64,000 nucleotides of DNA from Trissonchulus latispiculum (GCA_030248195.1 JASAND010007645.1:1-64000), one strand, 5' to 3'; positions 11,949 to 21,734 are shown, counted from the first letter of the stretch. Notes: generated from the letters alone by a model not told the origin. Numbers and translations: made by a program.

Positions 11949-12190
11949 ATTAGCGTAGCCAGAAAAAAATTTCGGAGGGGGGCAAGCTAAAACTTTTCAG
12001 AAATTAGTACTGAAACGGAACCTGTGGAGGACTGTTTAAAGTGCAAGCTGGTATTTTTGAGGTATTTTCGTCGAAAATTAGCTCCGCAGGCGAAATTTTT
12101 TGGAAATATTTATCAGAATTCCTATTTGGTGCTCAAAGTTATCCTTTCGCCTCCGATTTCGGGGGGGGCATGCCCCCCGGCTACGCGCCT
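11949..12190. mobile_element. Short MITE-like element with GCGTAGCC ends
   Basis: ATTAGCGTAGCCAG at the left and CCCCCGGCTACGCGCCTG at the right are imperfect inverted repeats about 240 bases apart. The arms carry GGGGGGCA-type runs. It resembles the CAGTGGCGTAG ends of the element at 7244. No target duplication was recognised. Confidence 0.4.
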
Positions 12191-12989
12191 GGGGGTCGCG
12201 GACCCTCCCCCCAAATCGGCCTTCGGCAATCCGCGCAATCCCGCTTCAAAACTTCGGCGTCTCCGATCAGGGCGGTTTTGCCAATTTTTGACAATTACAC
12301 AGTAGCTGTATAACAATGATTATATTCATTCGAAAGATCTTGCTGAGCTCTACATTTTTATTTTTTAAAGAATCTTTCGAGCTTTTTGCTATCGCGAGAT
12401 ATAGCCGATTTCATTTTTTGGCGTTGAAAACTTCTCATTTTTGCAGAAATCAAATAATCCGCCATTTCTTGAACTACACAGGCCGTAAAATTAAACTACG
12501 GGTGTCAATTTGAAGGTCTCGTCGAGGCCGACTATCCGTGACATTATAATCTTTTAAGTGCTATCCCGTAGGCTGCTATCATAAAAAATATAGTTTTTGC
12601 AAAAACATGACCAACTTTAATCCAGCGACTGTGGAGCATTCACTATGCAAGCTAGAGGATTGCCACTTACTGGACGAGTTTTACACAAAAATACCCAGGG
12701 ACCCTTTTGTAGTTCCCAATTGCTGCTTTTTAGCTAAAGTGGTCGCTTCCCAAACTTGGGAAAAGTAGGCAAAATCCAGGTTGCGCATACATTTTAGCTA
12801 ATTTTTTATAATGAAGAGCGGTTTCATAATAATTGAAAAAGCGTCCCCAGCTATTTGATAGTAGAATCGAATGATGTGGCCAATTACTCACGAAAAAATT
12901 TACTTCAGTCTGCAAAAAATCTGGAAAATTAAATTACTTCGAAAATGCAGTAAACTAATTTTCAAAACCTAAAGCTAGTTTCGTAATAG

Positions 12990-13431
12990 CAAGAGTACAT
13001 AATACATAAGAGTGTGACAAGCGTCACACTCTATGTAATCAGCTCGAGCGCCATGCTCTGCGCGCTAATGGCCCACCCCCCCACAATTGCGTACCTAGTG
13101 GACCCCCCCCGCAAATCAGTACCTAGTACGCAATTGCGTATGTTCACTCGCTGCTGCAATATTCCTTTTATCGGGACCCTCCCCCCGCAAATGCGACCTA
13201 TCATTCGACATTGAAAAGTGGTAGGTCACATTTGCGGGGGGGGGGGGTCCCGATAAATGGAATATTGCAGCAGCGAGTGAACATACGCAATTGCGTACTA
13301 GGTACTGATTTGCGGGGGGGGTCCACTAGGTACGCAATTTGCGGGGGGGCCGTTAGCGCGCAGAGCATGGGTCTCGAGCTGATTACATAGAGTGTGACGC
13401 TTGTCACACTCTTATGTATTATGTACTCTTG
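12990..13431. mobile_element. Foldback element, 442 bp, with 7-bp target duplication
   Basis: Nearly perfect palindrome. Ends are CAAGAGTACATAATACATAA and its complement. The flanks are GTAATAG at 12983-12989 and 13432-13438. Each arm also contains an inner hairpin (GAGTGTGAC..GTCACACTC) and a stretch of C or G run. No coding capacity. A second member lies at 20678-21026 with the same ends and its own 7-bp duplication. Confidence 0.88.
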
Positions 13432-13639
13432 GTAATAGTCATTAAAAAGAGCAAATGTTAAGCTACATTTGGATATAAAAATGGCTTCTTAACTCAAGTA
13501 ATAAGGGTTCAAAGTTGATGTCTCCAAAAGGAATCACCACCTTAAGGTGGTGGCATCCTTTTGTGCAGTGCTTTTGTGGTGATTTTTTGAAACGCTATAA
13601 CTTTCGCAATCTTGGGAGTTGCAAAGAATTTTATACATA

Positions 13640-14207
13640 ATATTTACGGATATACACCTTTCGCACGTCCAACGTCACGATTAGACATTGCGAAGGCCTG
13701 CCATTTCGAAACCAGCAGGTCCAAAAGCTGTTGCTTCTGCTCTGCACCAACAGCAGCATCACCAGTTTGAGCTTCTTGGCGTATGTGATCAGTGACAGCA
13801 TCACCAGAAGACGACGACCCCTTAGTCTCCACATCGCCACATGTCGTAACGTGATGCTTCGACTGAAAGGAATCTGGTTGCTCAATCCAGCCGCTTATTA
13901 TAGACTTGTGTACTTTCTTTGGCTCCGAGGACCAATTCATGGTCTCCACTGGGACCACTTTGTTAGCGCGGAAACCAATGCTCGTGCCGTCAAAGGCCTA
14001 TTCACTTTCGGCATATTGTCTTTAGGTTCGAAAGGTAGACAGACGCTTCATCGAGATCGTCACCAGAATCAACGTGGCAATTGATTATCCTTCGCGTGCG
14101 AGCAGGAATTGTTTCGGTATGCACCAAATTTACCGCAACTTCACTCGCAATGCACAGACAGGATCAGGATTATCACAAACCACTGTCGGCTCATCGTTAA
14201 GTCCAAG
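13640..14207 (-). pseudogene. Pol fragment: linker between protease and RT, truncated
   Basis: The minus strand continues from the protease past a TAG (near 14205) into a region with IPARTRRIINCHV and then, in another frame, QQLLDLLVSKWQAFAMSNRD. The last resembles the segment just before the RT fingers of Ty3/Gypsy-type Pol, where a conserved F..S..D.G pattern occurs. The frame ends at 13644 or 13631 depending on frame, before any RT catalytic box. At least two frame breaks are present. The RT itself is missing. Confidence 0.6.
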
Positions 14208-14690
14208 CTATTTTCGAATCGCTTCGGCGGTGCCCCCTCGCTCCGGAAGGTAAAACCCCAGTATCATGTCATAAGCGTAGCAATCCGGCAAAAGATAAAC
14301 ACGATGATGAACCGTGTGTTTTCCAACGGCGATATCAATGAGTACAGAACCCAAATGCTGAAGGTTTTCCTCGTTTAAAACAGTAGCATCAATACCAACT
14401 GGTTGAATGTTGAGCTGCAGAGGTTTCAAAAGAATCTCCTTTACAAGAGTTATTTCTGAACCAGTGCCAAGCAAGGCACAGGTTCTAATTTCGTCATTCA
14501 GGCAAACAGTTGTTGTGAATTTGGCATTGTGAGTAGAAGATACCGATACTTTTCTTGGCGAATGATTAGCTGTATCCGATGCTGATTCCTGACCTGCAAC
14601 GCCAGGTCGCGATGACTGAGACAAATAGAGATTAGTATTCGTCACCTTTACCTGGTTAGAGGAATTGATGGGTTTCCATCGTTAGAAAGC
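14208..14690 (-). pseudogene. Retropepsin-like protease domain, catalytic Asp lost
   Basis: Frame open on the minus strand from about 14690 to 14208. The active-site loop reads ALLGTGSEITLV where aspartic proteases have D in place of the first G (D-T/S-G). This implies an Asp-to-Gly change, consistent with one A-to-G substitution, and predicts an inactive enzyme. Further on, HHRVYLLPDCYAYDMILGFY fits the second half, with the hydrophobic ILG element typical of retropepsins. It starts about 10 bases after the helicase frame ends, in a different frame. In intact Gypsy-type elements the protease directly follows the zinc knuckle, so its place here defines where the helicase lies. Confidence 0.72.
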
Positions 14691-14697
14691 AGATCTG

Positions 14698-17000
14698 TCA
14701 GCGATCAGGACATCCTGAGCATTGCAGTAGTAAGTTTCGAACAGTTCGAAATAACGGGGCTGCTTTGCAAAGTTGATTTACGTCAGCAATTAATACTTCT
14801 GCCCGTTGTGCCCTGGTCGTCGCTACATTCAAGCGGCGCTTGTCCTGTAGAAAGTCAGCAATGCGATCATCGGCGCGAACGAAACTAACCACAATGAAGT
14901 ACTTTTCCCCACCTTGGAAACGGTCAACGGTACTGATTTTCAACCCTCTTTGCAAAAGGTGACGAAGCTTCTTTAGCAGTAGTCGTTCTTGTGCTTTATA
15001 GGGAGTAATAATGCCAATCGATGACGGTTCTATCTGTGCTATTCCCATTAAAAATTGGACTACTTCAACAACAGTTTCAGCCTCGATGGGGTTTAGGTAG
15101 CTTGTACCATTCTTTTCCTGAAAACGGTGAGATTGAAAATTCCACAGCATTAACGCTTTACCAGAAGGAAGCTGATTGAAAAACATTTTTTTAGTTTTCC
15201 GTAATAGAAGGGGTGATTACTGTATCCTGCCACGATCTCAGGCATGCGATACTGCTCATTCAACAGGAGCGGAGTGAGTTATTTGCTTTGATAACATGCT
15301 CCATGATTGAAAGAGCCAATCTTTGCTGCCGGGCATCCGGACTCAAAACGGTTGGTCGCAATTGTTTCAGATCTCCAACGAGTACCACCCTGGACTTCCA
15401 ACAAGTAGTTAATGGAATAAGTGCTTCAGGTACCATGCACTGACCAGCTTCGTCCAAAATTACTGTGCTGTAAATCTGACCAGCAACCACAGCTTGGCCC
15501 ACTTCAACGCAGGTAGTACACACAATAGACGCAGTAGACAGTACAGTCCTGCTAAGTTCTTTGAAATTCGACTTGTACAATCGTAGTTGGCTCAGCGACA
15601 ACTTATTCTGGAGAAACCGTTTATACATATCACGGAAGTCTGGACCGCCGGCGTCTACTACGTAATTACATAGCGACACTTCGACCAGTGGTCCACTGAC
15701 GTAAGGTTCTATCATTTCTGAGTGAACTCGTACGAGCCCTTTTGTCCCAAAAATAGTTTTGAGATGCATGGTTATGACATCGACTGCAGCGTTCGAGGAC
15801 GCACAGACCAATATTTTCCCCTCCGGTTCGGTACGAAGCTCTTTGACAAGATTATCAGCTGTGAATGTTTTCCCAGTACCAGGCGGACCCTGTATCACTG
15901 CAGCATGGCCCTTGATCGCAGCCACCACAGCATCCCCTCTGCGAAGGATTGAGTGAAGAAGAAGGAGCGAAAGTTGGCTGACTGCGCAAACCAGGAGCGT
16001 GCAGAGTTTCGAATAATCGAAGCACTGTTGTAGCTTCATACTCAGCTACGTCGAGAGTTGCAAAAGCATCCACTGCGGCCCTATGTCGTCGAAAAGAGTC
16101 AAAATCAGGGTTTGGCATAACAGCTACCTTGAAAATCTGCCCTAAGACATTTTGAATGCAACTCCACTCACACTCTTCTTGGAAAATGTCCTCTTCGTCA
16201 TTACTGTCAGCCGAAAATCCAAATAAGATTAACTCGACGTCTACTTGTTCGCCATTTGTATGTTTATGTAAGACATAGGCTCCAATTGTTTCATCCTCGT
16301 CGTCTGGAACACTCAGTTGAAGCCTGTCGTTTACACCAACTTCTGGACAGAATAGTTGAGCAAATTTCCGAGACCCGGAAAAATCCCATTCAACATCAAC
16401 TAAAACTTCAGAATTCCAGGCCCGCGAGGTTTGCTCGTCCTGCTCTAAAGTCAGTAGATTAGCATATCTATTGGCCAACTGCAATCTATCTAAGGATTCC
16501 TTTTGGTTCGATAGAGCGGCGACGGCGGGATGACGATCGGCCGGCCGTAGTCGCTCATAGGAATCAAGTACTGCTGGATCTTGCAAATGGGATACCAAGG
16601 TATCCAAGGACACCAACACCTCTTGCAAATCTGGTAAATCCTTGCAGTCTGAATTTCGATAAAGAAATTCTGTAAGGCCATTAATGTCAAGAACGGAAAA
16701 CAGATGGCGAAGCATTGACTTACACAATCGACTCCGGGCTGATGTCTCATCGTAGCCGATTCCTTCTTTCCAATTCCCATCAACCTTAAGTCTGGCAACA
16801 AAATGGGCACGGCATCCTTTCCTCTTCTTGAAGCATAACACCTTTATTGTTGCGTCCAAATCAGAATGATTATGTATTCCCATACGGGACAAATAACTTG
16901 CTGCCTCATTTATGCTAAACAAGTCAGTCATAAGCGCGGACGGAGCAGTGCCCTCTCGAAATCGGAAAGAAAACGAGGTGCCATCTGGTATATTGTTACC
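14698..17000 (-). pseudogene. SF1 (UPF1-like) helicase, copy B, all motifs, frameshifted
   Basis: The minus strand holds a complete set of superfamily-1 helicase motifs: NPSQR (Q motif region), GPPGTGKT (Walker A, near 15862-15892), VILDEAGQ (Walker B, near 15441-15460), VGDLKQLRPTV (motif III), EQYRMP (near 15235-15250), IGIITPYKAQ (motif IV), STVDRFQGGEK (motif V) and RLNVATTRAQ (motif VI). The set and spacing fit the UPF1/SMUBP2/ZNFX1 branch, which unwinds RNA or DNA. Three single-base shifts break the frame: an extra C in the run at 16999-17003, an extra C at 15934-15937 and one near 15270. The N-terminal part (about 16990-16690) contains CRAHFVARL..GIGYDETSAR, which loosely resembles a dsRNA-binding domain. 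The frame ends in a TGA at 14698. Confidence 0.82.
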
Positions 17001-17757
17001 CCCTCGCTGACACCATTCGTACAGAAACGGAGCTCCGTGATTGCCGTCCCCGACCAGAGCCAAAAGTACGTCCACGAGAAACCGTCCACGAATCATCATC
17101 TTTGAGTTTGAAACATTCCTCTTTGCTGTGTCCAGGTTTCCTACAATGGGAACAGAATTTTTGCATAAGTGAATTAGCAGATCCACGCTGATACTGCTTA
17201 GAACCACGCATTTGGAAGTTATTTGTGGTTGGGTTGCCGTTGTGACGTCGCCGATTTTGGTAGAGCTCTTGCTCGAGCTGTGGAACTCTTTCCTGTAACG
17301 ACGCCTGTTCTCCTGATTTGGTTGCTACTGTAGCAACAGTTTTTGGGGTTTCTGCTGGTTGAGCTTTAATAGAATCAGAACCCACATTTTTCATACTACT
17401 ACTTTTGCTGACACCAGCAACTTGCCAAGATGTAGGCAAATCAAAAAGTACGGTCGTTTGTTCTTGTTCAGGAACAAAAGCGGAAGCTCCAAGAGCCGCC
17501 TTAAACACCTGACGTTCATTGAATATTTTCTCAGCCATCTGAACACTCTCACTGTATGTGCTAGGTTCCCGCCGCATTGTTTCCCACATGAGCCAGGGTT
17601 CTATCCCATGCAAAAAGCAACGCCGCACTTGAGTGTTCAGAACGTCCTCTGTAACCTCGCCAAAAGCGCTTTTCGCCAGCTCTAGCATTTCATGACTGCA
17701 TTGCATGACACTTTCATCGGGTTTTTGCTTGCGCGTGCTCAAGAGAAGAGCAAACAT
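15594..17757 (-). repeat. Tandem duplication, unit B (partner 17758-19920)
   Basis: The segment matches 17758-19920 base for base apart from a small number of substitutions and two single-C insertions. The offset is 2165 bases at the low end and 2163 at the high end, which accounts for exactly those two insertions. The junction at 17757/17758 joins the middle of the helicase to the 5' part of gag. Confidence 0.95.
16996..17757 (-). pseudogene. Gag (capsid and zinc knuckle), copy B
   Basis: Capsid-like segment beginning FALLLSTRKQKPDESVMQCS, followed by a Gln/Glu-rich linker and a CCHC knuckle CSHCRKPGHSKEEC. It ends in an Arg/Ser/Gly-rich tail. All four zinc ligands are present in this copy. 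The frame passes toward the helicase but is thrown off by the extra C at 16999-17003. The 5' part of gag is missing because the tandem duplication junction lies at 17757. Confidence 0.78.
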
Positions 17758-19920
17758 CAGCGACTACTTATTCTGGAGAAACCGTTTATACATATCACGG
17801 AAGTCTGGACCGCCGGCGTCTACTACGTAATTACATAGCGACACTTCGACCAGTGGTCCACTGACGTAAGGTTCTATCATTTCTGAGTGAACTCGTACGA
17901 GCCCTTTTGTCCCAAAAATAGTTTTGAGATGCATGGTTATGACATCGACTGCAGCGTTCGAGGACGCACAGACCAATATTTTCCCCTCCGGTTCGGCACG
18001 AAGCTCTTTGACAAGATTAGCAGCTGTGAATGTTTTCCCAGTACCAGGCGGACCCTGTATCACTGCAGCATGGCCCTTGATCGCAGCCACCACAGCATCC
18101 CTCTGCGAAGGATTGAGTGAAGAAGAAGGAGCGAAAGTTGGCTGACTGCGCAAACCAGGAGCGTGCAGAGTTTCGAATAATCGAAGCACTGTTGTAGCTT
18201 CATACTCAGCTACGTCGAGAGTTGCAAAAGCATCCACTGCGGCCCTATGTCGTCGAAAAGAGTCAAAATCAGGGTTTGGCATAACAGCTACCTTGAAAAT
18301 CTGCCCTAAGACATTTTGAATGCAACTCCACTCACACTCTTCTTGGAAAATGTCCTCTTCGTCATTACTGTCAGCCGAAAATCCAAATAAGATTAACTCG
18401 ACGTCTACTTGTTCGCCATTTGTATGTTTATGTAAGACATAGGCTCCAATTGTTTCATCCTCGTCGTCTGGAACACTCAGTTGAAGCCTGTCGTTTACAC
18501 CAACTTCTGGACAGAATAGTTGAGCAAATTTCCGAGACCCGGAAAAATCCCATTCAACATCAACTAAAACTTCAGAATTCCAGGCCCGCGAGGTTTGCTC
18601 GTCCTGCTCTAAAGTCAGTAGATTAGCATATCTATTGGCCAACTGCAATCTATCTAAGGATTCCTTTTGGTTCGATAGAGCGGCGACGGCGGGATGACGA
18701 TCGGCCGGCCGTAGTCGCTCATAGGAATCAAGTACTGCTGGATCTTGCAAATGGGATACCAAGGTATCCAAGGACACCAACACTTCTTGCAAATCTGGTA
18801 AATCCTTGCAGTCTGAATTTCGATAAAGAAATTCTGTAAGGCCATTAATGTCAAGAACGGAAAACAGATGGCGAAGCATTGACTTACACAATCGACTCCG
18901 GGCTGATGTCTCATCGTAGCCGATTCCTTCTTTCCAATTCCCATCAACCTTAAGTCTGGCAACAAAATGGGCACGGCATCCTTTCCTCTTCTTGAAGCAT
19001 AACACCTTTATTGTTGCGTCCAAATCAGAATGATTATGTATTCCCATACGGGACAAATAACTTGCTGCCTCATTTATGCTAAACAAGTCAGTCATAAGCG
19101 CGGACGGAGCAGTGCCCTCTCGAAATCGGAAAGAAAACGAGGTGCCATCTGGTATATTGTTACCCCTCGCTGACACCATTCGTACAGAAACGGAGCTCCG
19201 TGATTGCCGTCCCCGACCAGAGCCAAAAGTACGTCCACGAGAAACCGTCCACGAATCATCATCTTTGAGTTTGAAACATTCCTCTTTGCTGTGTCCAGGT
19301 TTCCTAAAATGGGAACAGAATTTTTGCATAAGTGAATTAGCAGATCCACGCTGATACTGCTTAGAACCACGCATTTGGAAGTTATTTGTGGTTGGGTTGC
19401 CGTTGTGACGTCGCCGATTTTGGTAGAGCTCTTGCTCGAGCTGTGGAACTCTTTCCTGTAACGACGCCTGTTCTCCTGATTCGGTTGCTACTGTAGCAAC
19501 AGTTTTTGGGGTTTCTGCTGGTTGAGCTTTAATAGAATCAGAACCCACATTTTTCATACTACTACTTTTGCTGACACCAGCAACTTGCCAAGATGTAGGC
19601 AAATCAAAAAGTACGGTCGTTTGTTCTTGTTCAGGAACAAAAGCGGAAGCTCCAAGAGCCGCCTTAAACACCTGACGTTCATTGAATATTTTCTCAGCCA
19701 TCTGAACACTCTCACTGTATGTGCTAGGTTCCCGCCGCATTGTTTCCCACATGAGCCAGGGTTCTATCCCATGCAAAAAGCAACGCCGCACTTGAGTGTT
19801 CAGAACGTCCTCTGTAACCTCGCCAAAAGCGCTTTTCGCCAGCTCTAGCATTTCATGACTGCATTGCATGACACTTTCACCGGGTTTTTGCTTGCGCGTG
19901 CTCAAGAGAAGAGCAAACAT
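17758..19920 (-). repeat. Tandem duplication, unit A (partner 15594-17757)
   Basis: Near-identical to unit B. Runs of four C at 19163-19166 and three C near 18099 keep the reading frame open, while unit B has one more C in each. Confidence 0.95.
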
Positions 19921-19935
19921 ATCAGTGTTATGCAA
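17764..19935 (-). CDS. Gag-helicase fusion frame, copy A (open, truncated)
   Basis: A continuous 723-codon frame. Order: capsid-like region (residues about 1-150), basic/Gln-rich linker, zinc knuckle (207-220), Arg/Ser/Gly-rich tail (to about 256), helicase N-terminal domain with a dsRNA-binding-like patch (about 290-345), acidic region (about 500-530), Q-motif region NPSQR, Walker A GPPGTGKT at 628-635, motif Ia-like ASSNAAVDV. It stops at residue 723, just after the duplication junction, so motifs II-VI are missing. The knuckle reads CSHFRKPGHSKEEC: the second zinc Cys is Phe, probably disabling it. The first codon is inside gag; an ATG occurs at residue 6, but the true start lies upstream. 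The frame shows that gag and helicase were fused in frame before the duplication. It is unlikely to be functional alone. Confidence 0.75.
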   Translation of the reverse strand: MHNTDMFALLLSTRKQKPGESVMQCSHEMLELAKSAFGEVTEDVLNTQVRRCFLHGIEPWLMWETMRREPSTYSESVQMAEKIFNERQVFKAALGASAFVPEQEQTTVLFDLPTSWQVAGVSKSSSMKNVGSDSIKAQPAETPKTVATVATESGEQASLQERVPQLEQELYQNRRRHNGNPTTNNFQMRGSKQYQRGSANSLMQKFCSHFRKPGHSKEECFKLKDDDSWTVSRGRTFGSGRGRQSRSSVSVRMVSARGNNIPDGTSFSFRFREGTAPSALMTDLFSINEAASYLSRMGIHNHSDLDATIKVLCFKKRKGCRAHFVARLKVDGNWKEGIGYDETSARSRLCKSMLRHLFSVLDINGLTEFLYRNSDCKDLPDLQEVLVSLDTLVSHLQDPAVLDSYERLRPADRHPAVAALSNQKESLDRLQLANRYANLLTLEQDEQTSRAWNSEVLVDVEWDFSGSRKFAQLFCPEVGVNDRLQLSVPDDEDETIGAYVLHKHTNGEQVDVELILFGFSADSNDEEDIFQEECEWSCIQNVLGQIFKVAVMPNPDFDSFRRHRAAVDAFATLDVAEYEATTVLRLFETLHAPGLRSQPTFAPSSSLNPSQRDAVVAAIKGHAAVIQGPPGTGKTFTAANLVKELRAEPEGKILVCASSNAAVDVITMHLKTIFGTKGLVRVHSEMIEPYVSGPLVEVSLCNYVVDAGGPDFRDMYKRFLQNK

Positions 19936-20276
19936 CTGACATTTGGCTGCTAACTCGGATACTAATAACTTATATGTACCTTGACTTTAGCATCAAAGGG
20001 CTGGGTCCTCTAAATAGCCTACTAGCTTACGAGTTTTATCCGGTTCTGACCTTAACGTGACTTAACGCTTGTGCTTCAAACAGCCGAAGCCATTTTTGAA
20101 ACGTTATTCGTTTTTCGGAGGTCTATATTTTCAGCCTCCAAAGCTGCTAAGCGTCGTTCAATTGCTCTCAAATCTCGCTCAACTGTTGGATCTGGCCCAC
20201 TCATTTCGAAAAAAGGATTATTTAAGCAGCTATGCAGCTGTTGAAATTGAAATGGTTTCAAAACAGAAACCTGCAA
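19936..20276 (-). pseudogene. Gag N-terminal remnant with coiled-coil segment
   Basis: Upstream of copy A on the minus strand, VSELAAKCQL continues the capsid frame, but stops occur beyond it (near 19980-20000). At 20276-20076 a separate frame contains TVERDLRAIERRLAALEAEN, a heptad-like segment suited to a short coiled coil. This is probably the start region of gag, now split by frame breaks. No LTR or primer-binding site was recognised upstream. Confidence 0.5.
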
Positions 20277-20677
20277 TCAAATTAAAATCTTTAAGCAGCT
20301 ATGCAGCTGTCCACCTTCGAGTTTCGAGAATGAAACCAAAAATGATATTTTGAGCCAGACACAAGATGAAAGAATACATGTGTTCTACCCTGGTTATGAT
20401 TTCGAGCAAGAAATCAGAACAGTTGAACGAAATAATACACAACTTAAAGGTATTCATTAGCCCAGAAGCTAATTACAGCAGCGGCTTTCCATTTTCGGAA
20501 AGGAATTCTGTTGATCACTTGAAACTGTATTAAAGATAGAATATAGCAGAGACTCCAAAAAGCAGGAAAGTTGCAACTATATTCACGAAAAGAATATAGC
20601 ACACTCCAAATAGTTCACAGGTGGATCCTCCAGTTAGTTCCTGTGAAACGTTAAACTAACAACCGGTTTACTTTGAG
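20277..20677. other. Gene-free stretch with a short direct repeat
   Basis: TTAAGCAGCTATGCAGCTGT occurs at 20222-20241 and again at 20291-20310. Its CAGCT..AGCTG core is itself an inverted repeat. Nothing else is recognised up to the foldback element. Confidence 0.5.
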
Positions 20678-21026
20678 CAAGAGTACATAATATAAGAGTG
20701 TGCCACTAGCTACACTCTCTGTTATCAGAGCAAAAACTATGCTCTGCTCGCTAACGGCCCACCCACCCCCGCCAATTAGACCCTTCACTTCAATGAATTT
20801 TGTGCGCTATGTTTGTGTTCTAAAGCTCGAAGCAGGCACAAGATTCGCGCACGCACTGCTTGTGTTTTCGAGCTTAAGCACATAAACATAGAGCGAGTGA
20901 GCGTACCCCCGTTTCGACTAGGTACTGATTTGCGGGGGGGGGCGGGCCGTTAGCGAGCAGAGCATAGTTTTTGCTCTGATAACATAGAATGTGCCTAGTG
21001 GCACACTCTTATATTATGTACTCTTG
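20678..21026. mobile_element. Foldback element, 349 bp, with 7-bp target duplication
   Basis: Ends CAAGAGTACATAATATAAGA and complement, as in the element at 12990. It is flanked by CTTTGAG at 20671-20677 and 21027-21033. The arms include AGAGTGTGCC, ATGCTCTGCTCGCTAACGGCC and a C/G run. The centre differs from the other member. Confidence 0.87.
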
Positions 21027-21033
21027 CTTTGAG

Positions 21034-21170
21034 CAACAATAAATATGCGGTTAAAAAGTAGAAAAATCGAAATTTTTTGGTTTTTGCCCTTTTTCCTCTT
21101 TCTCTCCTTAATTTTTCCTACCTTCGAATCGCGACGGGGGGCGCCGCCCCCCCCCCTGGATCCGCCCCTG
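21034..21170. mobile_element. hAT-type MITE, right-hand fragment
   Basis: Matches the right third of the intact MITE at 23016-23401 and ends in CCTGGATCCGCCCCTG followed by CTCCTGGG. The left part has been lost. It marks the start of the 2.2-kb tandem unit. Confidence 0.8.
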
Positions 21171-21186
21171 CTCCTGGGGTAAACCT

Positions 21187-21442
21187 TTACCTTTTACCAG
21201 GGCTCTGATGGCTGCTGCACTCATGGGTCGCATGGGTCCAGAGGTTACAGTCGGTACAGAGGATGGATGATTGGGACCTCCGGACAGCCAGGCCGCAAGT
21301 GGCATACGGCCAGCGGGGCCTGGGTGCAGGTTGAGGATCGGGGTTCCATTCTACATGTCTCCGTGATTCCACTCCACTCGATAAGCCGCTCCACTGCGGC
21401 AAAGAGGGATTCTTTGGAACGGTTAAAATTAAAGCCGTTCAA
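21187..21442 (-). pseudogene. LINE PHD-like zinc-finger fragment, copy 1
   Basis: The minus-strand frame contains ATCGLAVRRSQSSILCTDC followed by NLWTHATHEC, giving C..C, C-x2-C, W-x2-H-x3-C spacing. PHD-type fingers of this form are found at the N-terminus of ORF2 in several CR1/L2/Jockey-like LINEs. The frame is broken upstream. The same fragment occurs at 23418-23673 and 27818-28073. Confidence 0.6.
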
Positions 21443-21734
21443 AGGTAAAGGTAAAATTAAAGTTCAAAGGTCAAATTAAAACCGGTTAAAATTAAACTTC
21501 CCTAAAATCTTCAAAAGAAGCAATGTAGTTGTACTATACAACGTCTTGGCGCCTGCGGCGCTTTTTTACCTCAATTTTTCGCGCCTGCGGCACTATGCAA
21601 TTCATTTCAATTATATTAAATTTAATTAAACAAACAGTTAACAAACTTAACAAACAAGTGCAACATTACTGCACTGCACGCCTAACATCAAACAGCCCAT
21701 CCCATCCCAGCCCAATTTATGTTACAATTTTTTT

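Larger units (their letters stand above)
10504..12989. other. Cluster of G/C-run MITE-like repeats, then gene-free sequence
   Basis: 10504-12200 holds several short non-coding repeats with runs of 8-14 G or C next to A/T-rich GCTAAAAATTTT-type interiors. Two are bounded well enough to list separately. 11306-11948 contains more G-run blocks (about 11340-11450 and 11640-11790) in inverted arrangement but no clean ends. 12191-12989 shows no gene or repeat I can name. Confidence 0.5.
13640..20276 (-). mobile_element. Ty3/Gypsy-type retrotransposon carrying a helicase, decayed
   Basis: Read on the minus strand the order is: gag N-terminal remnant, gag-helicase (copy A), gag-helicase (copy B), protease, protease-RT linker, then loss of the element at about 13640. 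Integrase, RNase H and most of the RT are absent, and no LTRs were recognised. The gag capsid, zinc knuckle, protease and pre-RT linker all fit a Ty3/Gypsy-type polyprotein. The unusual part is the superfamily-1 helicase between knuckle and protease. Confidence 0.75.
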
